A stretch of DNA of 64,000 nt from Gammaproteobacteria bacterium (lineage in GTDB: Bacteria; Pseudomonadota; Gammaproteobacteria; HTCC5015). Shown here piece after piece: positions 20,802 through 28,429 of this stretch; position 1 is the first letter of the stretch; every line of letters begins with the position of its first letter. The notes beneath the pieces were generated by a model that worked only from the letters and a program-made list of their open reading frames with translations, searched no databases and was not told the DNA's origin. The translations under genes were made by a program, and so were the position numbers. The stretch is from positions 809,788-873,787 of the forward strand of contig BPKE01000001.1 in NCBI GenBank assembly GCA_026004975.1, read 5' to 3'.

Positions 20802-21754
20802 GCCGCGTTCTGCGCCTCGGCGTGGTCATGGACCCCATCGGGGCCATCCACGTCCACAAGGACTCGACCCTGGCGATGCTGCTCGCCGCCCAGCGGCGCG
20901 GCTGGCCGCTGCACTACATGGAACGCACCGATCTGTACCTGCGCGACGGTCGCTGCCACGCCCGCATGCGGGCGCTCGAGGTTCACGACGACCCGCGCGA
21001 CTGGTACCGGCTGGAGGCGCCGCGCGACGCGCCGCTGGCCGAACTCGACCTGGTGCTGATGCGCCTGGATCCGCCCTACACCCTGAACTACCACTATACC
21101 GCCATCCTGCTGGAGCGCGCCGCCGCCGAGGGCGTCACCGTCGTCAACCGCCCCGACAGCCTGCGCCTGATCAACGAAAAGCTGTTCACCGCCTGGTTTC
21201 CCGAGCTGTGCCCGCCGACCCTGGTGAGCGCCGAGCGCGCGCGCTTGCGCGCTTTCCTCGAGGAACAGGGCGACATCGTGGTCAAGCCGCTCGACGCCAT
21301 GGGTGGCGCCGGCGTGTTCCGCCTGCGCCGGGGCGACCCCAACGTCAGCACCGTGCTGGAAGTGATGACCGCCGGCCACACGCCGGTCATGGCCCAGCGC
21401 TTCCTGCCCGAGATCCAGGACGGCGACAAACGCATCCTGCTCATCGACGGCGAACCCGTGCCCTACGCCCTGGCGCGCATCCCCGCCGAAGGCGAGCTGC
21501 GCGGCAACCTCGCCGCCGGCGGGCGCGGCGTCGCCCGGCCGCTCGGCGCGCGCGACCGGGAGATCGCCGCGCGCGTCGGTCCCGAGCTCGTCCGGCGCGG
21601 CGTGTTCTTCGCCGGCCTCGACGTGATCGGCGACCACCTGACCGAGATCAACGTCACCAGCCCCACCTGCATCCGCGAACTCGACGCCCAATGCGGCCTG
21701 GACATCGCCGGGGCGCTGCTCGACGCCCTCCAGGCCAAGCTCGCCGCCACCTGA
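20798..21754 (+). CDS. gshB: Glutathione synthetase
   Basis: A 318-residue ATP-grasp enzyme that adds glycine to gamma-glutamylcysteine. Signature stretches are VVMDPIGAIHVHKDSTLAML, LMRLDPPYTLNYHY, VVNRPDSLRLINEKL, DIVVKPLDAMGGAGVFRL, AQRFLPEIQDGDKRILLIDGEPV, the glycine-rich GNLAAGGRGVARPL and the metal-binding end INVTSPTCIREL. The length equals E. coli GshB. The start at 20798 overlaps gshA by 4 bases, and tonB follows 41 bases later; gshB-tonB-yqgE-ruvX is the conserved gammaproteobacterial order. Confidence 0.97.
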   Translation: MSRVLRLGVVMDPIGAIHVHKDSTLAMLLAAQRRGWPLHYMERTDLYLRDGRCHARMRALEVHDDPRDWYRLEAPRDAPLAELDLVLMRLDPPYTLNYHYTAILLERAAAEGVTVVNRPDSLRLINEKLFTAWFPELCPPTLVSAERARLRAFLEEQGDIVVKPLDAMGGAGVFRLRRGDPNVSTVLEVMTAGHTPVMAQRFLPEIQDGDKRILLIDGEPVPYALARIPAEGELRGNLAAGGRGVARPLGARDREIAARVGPELVRRGVFFAGLDVIGDHLTEINVTSPTCIRELDAQCGLDIAGALLDALQAKLAAT

Positions 21755-21795
21755 ACCCGTGAGCAGACCGCGCCCGGTCACGGTCCAAGCCGCCG

Positions 21796-22680
21796 ATGGA
21801 ACAGCCGCTCAGCCACCCGCCCGAACCGCGCATCGGCCCCGCCGACCGCCTCAGCCTGACGCTGTTCCTGGCCGGCGCCGCGCACGCCCTGCTGATCCTC
21901 GGGCTGGCCTTCGAGCCGCCCGATCCGGCCCGGCTCGACGCCCCGCCGGCGCTGGAGATCATCCTCGTCCAGAAGCGCGACGCGCGCAGCCCGGACGAGG
22001 CCGACTACCTCGCCCAGATCGACCAGAGCGGCGGCGGCGAGCGCGACCACCGCGCCCGCCCGGCCAACCCCTTCACCTCCACCGAGCTGAGCCCGCACGA
22101 GGGGGTCGCACCCCAGCCGCTGCACGGCGGCCGGCCCGAGCCGCCGGCCGAGGCCCGCGAGCGCCTCATCGCCCAGCCGCGCCCCGCCGAAACGCAGGTG
22201 CCCGTGGACCCGCAACCGCGCCGGCGGCCTTCGCCCACGCCCGGCGACCCGCTGCTCGACTACGACCTGCAGATCGCCCGGCTCACCGCCGAACTGGAAC
22301 TGGCGCGCGAGCAATACGCCAAGCGCCCGCGCAAGATGGTCGTCACCGCCAACACCAAGGCCTACCTGCCGGCCGCCTACATGCAGGCCTGGGTCGAGCG
22401 CGTCGAGCGCATCGGCAATCTCAACTATCCCGAAGAAGCGCGCCGCCGCGGCCTGGAAGGCACGCTCATCCTCGAAGTCGAACTGGACCGCGACGGCAGC
22501 ATCGTCGAAGTGAACCTGCTACAGTCTTCCGGCAGCCCGGTGCTCGACGAAGCCGCCCGCCGCATCGTGCACCTCGCCGCGCCCTACCCGCCGTTCCCCG
22601 AAGCGCTGCGCGAGGTCACCGACCGGCTGGAAATCGTCCGCACCTGGCAGTTCTCCGCCGGCGGCCTCAACACCTGGTGA
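21796..22680 (+). CDS. tonB: TonB-family energy transducer, TonB3-like
   Basis: A 294-residue TonB protein. A single N-terminal membrane helix (LSLTLFLAGAAHALLILGLAF, about residues 24-44) is followed by a long Pro/Arg/Glu-rich periplasmic span, and the C-terminal TonB domain contains NLNYPEEARRRGLEGTLILEVELDRDGSI and APYPPFP. It transmits proton-motive force to outer-membrane partners. Its position between gshB and yqgE next to pilG is that of tonB3 in Pseudomonas aeruginosa, which is needed for twitching, so a role in pilus function rather than iron uptake is possible. No exbB or exbD genes are nearby. Confidence 0.88.
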   Translation: MEQPLSHPPEPRIGPADRLSLTLFLAGAAHALLILGLAFEPPDPARLDAPPALEIILVQKRDARSPDEADYLAQIDQSGGGERDHRARPANPFTSTELSPHEGVAPQPLHGGRPEPPAEARERLIAQPRPAETQVPVDPQPRRRPSPTPGDPLLDYDLQIARLTAELELAREQYAKRPRKMVVTANTKAYLPAAYMQAWVERVERIGNLNYPEEARRRGLEGTLILEVELDRDGSIVEVNLLQSSGSPVLDEAARRIVHLAAPYPPFPEALREVTDRLEIVRTWQFSAGGLNTW

Positions 22681-22684
22681 CACC

Positions 22685-23245
22685 ATGGAAACCACGTCGC
22701 TCAAGAACCATTTCCTCATCGCCATGCCCGCCCTGGCCGACCCCAACTTCCACGGCACCGTGACCCTGCTGTGCGAACACGACGAGAAGGGCGCGCTCGG
22801 GCTGGTGCTCAACCGGCCGAGCACCCTGTCGCTCGGCGAGCTGTTGGCGCAACTCGAGATCCCGTGCAACGACCCGGCGCTGGCCGCCCGCCCCGTCCAC
22901 GCCGGCGGCCCGGTCAACCCCGAGTCCGGCTTCGTCCTGCACCGCCCGCCCGGCCAATGGACGAGCAGCCTCATCGTCTCGGACGCGCTCGCCCTGACCA
23001 CCTCCCTGGACATCCTCCAGGCGCTGGCCGCCGGTGAAGGACCGTCGGATTTCATCGTCGCCCTCGGCTACGCCGGCTGGGGCGCCGGCCAGCTCGAGCA
23101 GGAGCTGGCCGCCAACGCCTGGCTCACCCACCCGGCCGACCCCGACATGATCTTCACCACCCCGCCCGAAGCGCTCTGGAACGCGGCCGCGCGGGCGATC
23201 GGCATCGACCCCGACCGGCTCAGCTCCGAAGCCGGGCATGCCTGA
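22685..23245 (+). CDS. yqgE: YqgE/AlgH family protein
   Basis: A 186-residue DUF179 protein (YqgE; AlgH in Pseudomonas). Family stretches are LKNHFLIAMPALADPNFHGTV near the N-terminus, LGLVLNRP, VHAGGPVNP, and GYAGWGAGQLEQELAANAWL near residues 118-140. The biochemical role of the family is not established. It starts 4 bases after the tonB stop and overlaps ruvX by 8 bases, so it is part of the conserved operon. Confidence 0.95.
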   Translation: METTSLKNHFLIAMPALADPNFHGTVTLLCEHDEKGALGLVLNRPSTLSLGELLAQLEIPCNDPALAARPVHAGGPVNPESGFVLHRPPGQWTSSLIVSDALALTTSLDILQALAAGEGPSDFIVALGYAGWGAGQLEQELAANAWLTHPADPDMIFTTPPEALWNAAARAIGIDPDRLSSEAGHA

Positions 23246-23687
23246 ACACTTCACCGTCCTGGGCTTCGACTACGGCCGGGCGCGCATCGGCGTCGCCTGC
23301 GGCCAGACCGCCAGCGCCACCGCCGCCCCCTTGCGTTGCCTGCCGGCGCGCGAAGGCGAACCCGACTGGGCGGCCCTCGACCGCCTGCTGGCGGAATGGC
23401 GCCCGGCACGCCTGGTCGTCGGCCTGCCCCTCGGCCCGGGGGGCGAAGACACCGAGCTGGCCGAGGCCGCCCGCCGCTTCGCCCGCCGGCTCGGCGAACG
23501 CTACGCCCTGCCGGTGGAGCTGCACGACGAACGCCACAGTTCCACCGCCGCCCGCGACCTGCACCGCGCGCAGCGCGCCCGCGGCCTGCGCCGCCGCGGC
23601 CGCAAGGGCGATCTCGACCCGATCGCCGCCGCCTTGGTGCTCGAATCCTGGTTGCGCGAACGGCCGGCGAAAAGCCCCGCACCTTGA
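23238..23687 (+). CDS. ruvX: RuvX/YqgF, putative pre-16S rRNA nuclease or Holliday junction resolvase
   Basis: A 149-residue RNase H-fold protein. The first catalytic aspartate is in [13 protein letters not shown] (Asp10). [23 protein letters not shown] and the late acidic motif [14 protein letters not shown] complete the family pattern. YqgF proteins process the 5' end of 16S rRNA and are also named as resolvases. It overlaps yqgE by 8 bases. pyrB follows directly; the pyrR gene that sits between them in Pseudomonas is absent. Confidence 0.95.
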   Translation: MPEHFTVLGFDYGRARIGVACGQTASATAAPLRCLPAREGEPDWAALDRLLAEWRPARLVVGLPLGPGGEDTELAEAARRFARRLGERYALPVELHDERHSSTAARDLHRAQRARGLRRRGRKGDLDPIAAALVLESWLRERPAKSPAP

Positions 23688-23689
23688 CC

Positions 23690-23695
23690 TATAAT
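23690..23695 (+). promoter_or_regulatory. Candidate -10 element before pyrB
   Basis: An exact TATAAT lies 8 bases upstream of the pyrB ATG (23704), just past the ruvX stop. No -35 hexamer is found at 16-18 bases, and transcription would start almost at the ATG, giving a leaderless or near-leaderless message. It may be chance. Confidence 0.3.
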
Positions 23696-23703
23696 GCGCG
23701 GCC

Positions 23704-24682
23704 ATGGACGCCGCGCCGCCGCCCGACAACGCCCTGCAAACCGGTCCCGACGGACGGCTGCGCCACTTTCTCGACATCGACGGCCTCGGCCGCACGCAAC
23801 TGCTCGACCTGCTCGACCGCGCCGAAACCTTCCTCGGTCCGGACCGCAAGAGCCTGGTCAAGACCGACCTGCTCGGCCGGCAAGACCGTCGCCAACCTGT
23901 TCTTCGAGGCCTCCACCCGAACCCGCACCACCTTCGAAATCGCCGCCAAGCGCCTGTCGGCCGACGTCATCAACCTGAACATCGGCCATTCGGCCACCGT
24001 CAAGGGCGAATCCCTGCTCGACACGGTGCACAACCTGCAGGCGATGAACTGCGACATCTTCGTCCTGCGCCATCGCCACAGCGGCGCCGCCCATCTGCTC
24101 GCCGCCCATGTCGCCGACGGGGTCAGCGTCATCAACGCCGGCGACGGCCGCCACGCCCACCCGACCCAGGCGCTGCTCGACGTCTGCACCATCCGCCGCC
24201 ACAAGCCGGATTTCGGCGCCCTCACCGTCACCCTGGTCGGCGACATCCTGCACTCGCGCGTCGCCCGCTCCGAGCTGCACGCCCTGCGCCGGCTCGGCGC
24301 CGGCCGGCTGCGCGTCTGCGCGCCACGCACCCTGCTGCCCGTCGGCCTCGAGGACTGGGGCGTCGAGGTCCACACCGATCTCGACCGCGCCCTGGCCGAC
24401 GCCGACGTCGTCATCGCCCTGCGCCTGCAGAAGGAACGCATGGCCGGCGCCCTGTTGCCCAGCGAACGCGAATACTTCCGCCACTGGGGCCTCACCCCCG
24501 AGCGCCTCGCCCGCGCCAAGCCCGACGTGCTCGTCATGCACCCCGGCCCGATCAACCGCGGGGTCGAAATCGACTCGCGCGTCGCCGACGGCCCCCATTC
24601 CCTGATCCTCGAACAAGTGACCACCGGCATCGCCGTGCGCATGGCCGTCATGGCCACCCTGCAAGCCCCCGACCGCCGATGA
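23704..24682 (+). CDS. pyrB: Aspartate carbamoyltransferase catalytic subunit (one frameshift)
   Basis: Catalyses the carbamoyl phosphate plus aspartate step of pyrimidine synthesis. After [14 protein letters not shown] (an N-terminal extension like that of Pseudomonas PyrB) comes [21 protein letters not shown]. The frame then shifts at about 23877, where CTCGGCCGGCAAG would read [23 protein letters not shown] if one G were removed. The carbamoyl-phosphate loop [31 protein letters not shown] and [12 protein letters not shown] are all intact afterwards. The total of about 325 residues is normal. The stop overlaps pyrC' as ATGA, as expected for the Pseudomonas-type ATCase in which PyrB assembles with a non-catalytic dihydroorotase. 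Confidence 0.94.
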
Positions 24683-25950
24683 ACACCCTCAGCATCGTCA
24701 ACGCCCGCTTGCTCGACCCCGAACGCGCGCGCGTCGAGCCCGGTGAGCTGCACATCGCCGACGGCCGCATCCTCGCCGTCGGCCCGGCCCCGGCCGGCTT
24801 CCGGCCCACCCGGCGCCTGGACGCCGGCGGCGCGCTGCTCTGCCCCGGTCTCATCGACCTCAGCGCCCGCCTGCCCGCCCCAGACGAGGGCACCGCCTTC
24901 GGCGCCGAACTGCGTGCCGCCGCCCGCTGCGGCATCACCACCGTGGCCATTCCCCCGGAAGGTCCGCCGGTCCTCGACCAGGCCGGCGCCGTCCGGCAAC
25001 TGCGCGACCGCGCGGCCGAGGCCGGCGGCGCCCGGGTGGTCCCGATCGGCGCCCTCACCCACGCCCTGGCCGGCGAGCGGCTCGGGGAGCTGGGCGCCCT
25101 GCGCGAAGCCGGCTGCGGCGGCGTTGGCCACGGCCTCGCCCCCGTGCCCGACCTGGCCGTGCTGCGGCACGCCCTGGAATACGCCGCCACCTTCGACCTG
25201 ACGGTCCACGTCGTCCCCCAGCACCACCAACTCGCCGCCGGCGGCGTCGCCCACGAAGGCCTCGTCGCCACCCGCCTGGGCCTGCCCGGCATCCCGGTCG
25301 CGGCCGAAACCGTCGCCATCGCCCAGGTGCTGGCTCTGGCCGAACCGCTGGGCCTGCGCCTGCACTTGGGCCGCATCAGCTCCGCCGCCGGCCTCGAGCT
25401 CGTCGCCCGTGCCAAGGACCGCGGCCTGCCCGTCACCGCCGACACCGCCGTCCACCACCTCTGGCTCACCGAGGACGCCCTCGGCGGCTACGACAGCCGC
25501 GCCCTGGTGTCGCCGCCGCTGCGCGGCCGCGCCGACCGCGATGCCCTGCGCCGGGGGCTCGTCGACGGCACCCTCGACGCGCTCTGCTCCGACCACCATC
25601 CCCTGGACGACGACGCCAAGCGCGAACCCCTGCCCGAGGCCCGGCCGGGGCTGTCCGGCCTGGACACCCTGCTGGGGCTCAGCCTCGCCCTGGCCGAAGA
25701 ACTGCAGCAACCGGCCGCCCGCCTGCTCGGCGCCCTCACCGCCGCACCCGCGCGCATCCTCGGCCTGCCCGCCGGCCGCCTCGCGCCGGGCGCGCCGGCC
25801 GACCTGATCCTCGTCGACGACCGGAGCCGATCCACCGTCGAACCCGAACGCTTCCGCAGCCGCAGCCGGCACAGCCCCTTCGCCGGCTGGAGCCTGCCCG
25901 GCCGCATCCGCCACGTCCTGATCGGCGGGCACCCGATCGAGCCCAGCTGA
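24679..25950 (+). CDS. pyrX: Dihydroorotase-like PyrC' (PyrX), probably non-catalytic ATCase partner
   Basis: A 423-residue amidohydrolase homologue. The metal-binding HxH of true dihydroorotases should follow PGLIDL but reads SAR here ([16 protein letters not shown]), so two zinc ligands are missing. LHLGRISSA stands where HVAHLST-type histidines are usual, while a [11 protein letters not shown] motif late in the chain remains. This is the pattern of Pseudomonas PyrC', an inactive protein needed to assemble PyrB into a dodecamer. The 4-base overlap with pyrB fits equal expression. A working dihydroorotase must be encoded elsewhere. The gene is last in the gsh-tonB-pyr run; 184 GC-rich bases with hairpins but no T-run follow. 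Confidence 0.88.
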   Translation: MNTLSIVNARLLDPERARVEPGELHIADGRILAVGPAPAGFRPTRRLDAGGALLCPGLIDLSARLPAPDEGTAFGAELRAAARCGITTVAIPPEGPPVLDQAGAVRQLRDRAAEAGGARVVPIGALTHALAGERLGELGALREAGCGGVGHGLAPVPDLAVLRHALEYAATFDLTVHVVPQHHQLAAGGVAHEGLVATRLGLPGIPVAAETVAIAQVLALAEPLGLRLHLGRISSAAGLELVARAKDRGLPVTADTAVHHLWLTEDALGGYDSRALVSPPLRGRADRDALRRGLVDGTLDALCSDHHPLDDDAKREPLPEARPGLSGLDTLLGLSLALAEELQQPAARLLGALTAAPARILGLPAGRLAPGAPADLILVDDRSRSTVEPERFRSRSRHSPFAGWSLPGRIRHVLIGGHPIEPS

Positions 25951-26134
25951 CCTTGCCGCCCGGCCCCCGCGGGCGGACGCCGGCGGGCGGACCGGCCTCA
26001 CGGCCCGCCGGGCGCCGGCGAAGGAAACGGTTGCCGGGAAGGCGGTGTCGGATGCGCGGCGCGCGTGTGCCGCCGCGCCTTCCGGGGACGAAAGGACCGC
26101 GAACGGCGGCGCGCTGCCGCGCCGCCGCCGGCGC

Positions 26135-27859
26135 TCAGAATTCTTCCCAGAGCTCCTGGCTGCTCGCCGCCGACGGCGGCGGGACCGGCGGGCGCGCGCC
26201 GTTGCGCCGGCGGTCCGGGCGGCCGGCGGCCTCGAGGCCGCGGCCGGCCGACTCGGCAAGACCGCGCAGGCCGTCGCGGCCGTCTCCCCCGTCGCCCTCG
26301 GCGCGCTCGGACTCGGAGATGCGGAAGAAGGAAATCGCCTTCTCGAGCGCCGCGGCCTTGTCCCCGAGCGCCATGCAGGCGGCGGTGATTTCCTCCACCA
26401 GGGCGGCGTTCTGCTGGGTCATGTCCTCCATGCGCATCACCGCCTGGTTGACCTGTTCGATGCCGGAGGCCTGTTCCTGGCTGGCGACCGAGATCTGGCC
26501 GACGATCTCGGCCATCTTGCTGACCGAGGCGACGATGCGCTCCAAGGCCTGACCGGTTTCGTTGACCAGGCGGGAACCGCCCTCGACCTTGTTCACGCTG
26601 TCCTCGATGAGCGCCTTGATCTCCTTGGCCGCCGAGGCGGAACGGCCGGCCAGCGCGCGCACCTCGCTGGCGACGACGGCGAAACCGCGCCCCTGCTCGC
26701 CGGCGCGGGCGGCCTCGACCGAGGCGTTCAAGGCGAGCAGGTTGGTCTGGAAGGCGATGTCGTCGATGACGCCGATGATGTCGGCGATGCGGCCGCTGGC
26801 CTTGCTGATCTCGACCATGGCGGCGACGGCGTCCTTGACGACCAGGCCGCCGCGCTCGGCTTCGGCGCGGGCCTCCTTGACGAGCTCGTCGGCGCGCCGC
26901 GCGTTGTTGGCGTTCTGCTTCACGGTGGTGGTCATCTCTTCCATGCTGGCGGCGGTGCGCTCGAGCGCGCTGGCCTGCTCCTCGGCGCGTTTGTTCAGGC
27001 TCATGTTGGCCTGCAGGATCTCGGTGGCGCCGCGGCGCACCTGGGCGGCGACGTCCTGGACCATGGCGATGACCTCGGTGAGCTTGCGCTTCATGGTCAC
27101 CATGGCGGCGAACACGCCGGTGGGCTCGCGGCCCTTGGTGTCCAACTCGACGAGCAGATTGCCCTGGGCGATGGCCTCGGCGACCTTGCGGACCTCGGCC
27201 GGGTCGGCGCCGATCGGGCGGGCGATCGAGCGCGACATGAACAGCGCCAGCGCGCCGCCGAAGACCAGGGCCATGATCAGGCCGAGTATGGCGTCATTGA
27301 GCAGCTCGGAATTGTTGGCGACCAGGGCGTCGGTGGCTTTTTTCAGTTCCACGCCGACCTCGTCGACGCGGCGGGCGATGGCGGCGTCGATGTCGTTGGC
27401 GATCTGCGAGCCGACCGCCAGCGACTTGTTGCCCTCGGCGCGGTTGTTGTCGATGTACCAGTCCAGGGCCTCGACCATGGCCTGGTGCAGGGGCGTGAGC
27501 TTGCCCTGGACGAAGGCGACGAGCTCGGGCTCGACCGGCTGCAATTCGGCCAGCAGCGCCTCGAGCTTGCGGCGCACGGCGTTGGCTTCTTCCTCGGATT
27601 CGGCGCGCCAGCTCAGGGTCATGTGGGTGAGCCAGCTGTAGTAATCGTCGAACAGCTTCTGGGCGCGCTCGAGCTTGGAGAGGTGCTCGAGCACCGCCTC
27701 CTGTTCGGCGATGACGCCGTTGATCACCGCGTCGCTCTGGCGGATTTCGGTGACGATATAAAAGATCACCGAACCGCTCAGGGCCAGGATGGCGACGGTC
27801 ATCACCATCAGCTTCTGGACGATGGTGAGGTTGTCGAGCTGCATCAGACCGGGTCTCAT
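26135..27859 (-). CDS. Methyl-accepting chemotaxis protein with C-terminal WEEF tether
   Basis: A 574-residue transmembrane chemoreceptor. Membrane helix one is about residues 14-34 (QKLMVMTVAILALSGSVIFYIV), a four-helix-bundle-like periplasmic domain follows, and membrane helix two (ILGLIMALVFGGALALFM) is near 207-225. Then come a HAMP domain and the signalling hairpin with tip [35 protein letters not shown]. After a flexible Gly/Arg/Pro-rich linker the chain ends in LWEEF, matching the NWETF-type pentapeptide that tethers CheR or CheB. The ATG at 27859 has GAGGA 9 bases upstream; an inner ATG at 27844 is the alternative. It is divergent from cheY and has its own sigma-28-like promoter. Confidence 0.95.
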   Translation of the reverse strand: MRPGLMQLDNLTIVQKLMVMTVAILALSGSVIFYIVTEIRQSDAVINGVIAEQEAVLEHLSKLERAQKLFDDYYSWLTHMTLSWRAESEEEANAVRRKLEALLAELQPVEPELVAFVQGKLTPLHQAMVEALDWYIDNNRAEGNKSLAVGSQIANDIDAAIARRVDEVGVELKKATDALVANNSELLNDAILGLIMALVFGGALALFMSRSIARPIGADPAEVRKVAEAIAQGNLLVELDTKGREPTGVFAAMVTMKRKLTEVIAMVQDVAAQVRRGATEILQANMSLNKRAEEQASALERTAASMEEMTTTVKQNANNARRADELVKEARAEAERGGLVVKDAVAAMVEISKASGRIADIIGVIDDIAFQTNLLALNASVEAARAGEQGRGFAVVASEVRALAGRSASAAKEIKALIEDSVNKVEGGSRLVNETGQALERIVASVSKMAEIVGQISVASQEQASGIEQVNQAVMRMEDMTQQNAALVEEITAACMALGDKAAALEKAISFFRISESERAEGDGGDGRDGLRGLAESAGRGLEAAGRPDRRRNGARPPVPPPSAASSQELWEEF

Positions 27860-27910
27860 GGTCCGCGTCCTCGCGTCACGGCCGCCGGGGCCGGTTTGTA
27901 AGCAGTCCAG

Positions 27911-27937
27911 TTAACGGCACCCGGCCCCGGAGCTTGA
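27911..27937 (-). promoter_or_regulatory. Candidate sigma-28 (FliA) promoter for the chemoreceptor gene
   Basis: Minus strand: TCAAGCTC (27937-27930), 11-base spacer, GCCGTTAA (27918-27911). The known FliA pattern is TAAAGTTT or TCAAG-type, 11 bases, GCCGATAA; the spacing is exact and the -10 differs at one base. It lies about 50 bases before the ATG at 27859. Confidence 0.55.
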
Positions 27938-27956
27938 GGCGCCGCGGGCGGCGCCT

Positions 27957-27982
27957 TCAACTTTCCGGGCGCCCGCCGATAA
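27957..27982 (+). promoter_or_regulatory. Candidate sigma-28 (FliA) promoter for the cheY-cheD operon
   Basis: Plus strand: TCAACTTT (27957-27964), 10-base spacer, GCCGATAA (27975-27982), an exact copy of the FliA -10 box. The spacer is one base shorter than the usual 11. It lies 72 bases before the cheY ATG. Placed back-to-back with the receptor promoter, it would co-regulate the whole system with flagella. Confidence 0.6.
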
Positions 27983-28053
27983 CTTGGACCGAGTTTGAGC
28001 GCGCCGCGGCCGGCCGCGGCGCCTCCTGGTCCTGCGAGTCAAGGAGTCGAGAC

Positions 28054-28416
28054 ATGGCAACGATACTGGCTGTGGACGATTCGCCGTCCATGCGCAAGAT
28101 GGTGTCCTTCACGCTGAAGGAAGCCGGCCACCGGGTGCTGACCGCCGAGAACGGCGAACAGGGCTTGGAGCTGGCCAAGGCGGAGAAGGCGGACCTGGTG
28201 CTCACCGACATCAACATGCCGACGATGGACGGCATTTCCCTGGTCAAGGCGCTGCGGGCCTTGCCCGGCTACGAGCACGTGCCGATCCTGGTGCTGACCA
28301 CGGAGTCCGGCGCCAACAAGAAGCTGGAAGGCAAGGCCGCCGGCGCGACCGGCTGGCTGGTCAAGCCCTTCAACCCGGAAAAGCTGCTGGAAGTGGTCGC
28401 CAAGGTGCTCGACTGA
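28054..28416 (+). CDS. cheY: CheY, chemotaxis response regulator
   Basis: A 120-residue receiver: AVDDSPSMRKM (acidic pair at 8-9), phospho-acceptor Asp52 in LTDINMPTMDG, Thr in LVLTTES and Lys104 in LVKPFNPEKLL. The N-terminal half is closest to CheY of Che operons rather than to PilG/PilH. Phospho-CheY should bind the flagellar switch. AAGGAG lies 8 bases before the ATG. It is the first gene of the operon, 13 bases before cheA. Confidence 0.95.
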   Translation: MATILAVDDSPSMRKMVSFTLKEAGHRVLTAENGEQGLELAKAEKADLVLTDINMPTMDGISLVKALRALPGYEHVPILVLTTESGANKKLEGKAAGATGWLVKPFNPEKLLEVVAKVLD

Positions 28417-28429
28417 CGCGGGGGCGGAC

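Noticed and set aside
23870-23890. Programmed ribosomal frameshift in pyrB
   Set aside because: No slippery heptamer or obvious downstream structure, PyrB is not known to use frameshifting, and many neighbouring genes show the same kind of indel.
25951-26134. Intrinsic terminator after pyrC'
   Set aside because: Several GC hairpins are possible but none is followed by a T-run; the region looks like ordinary convergent spacer.
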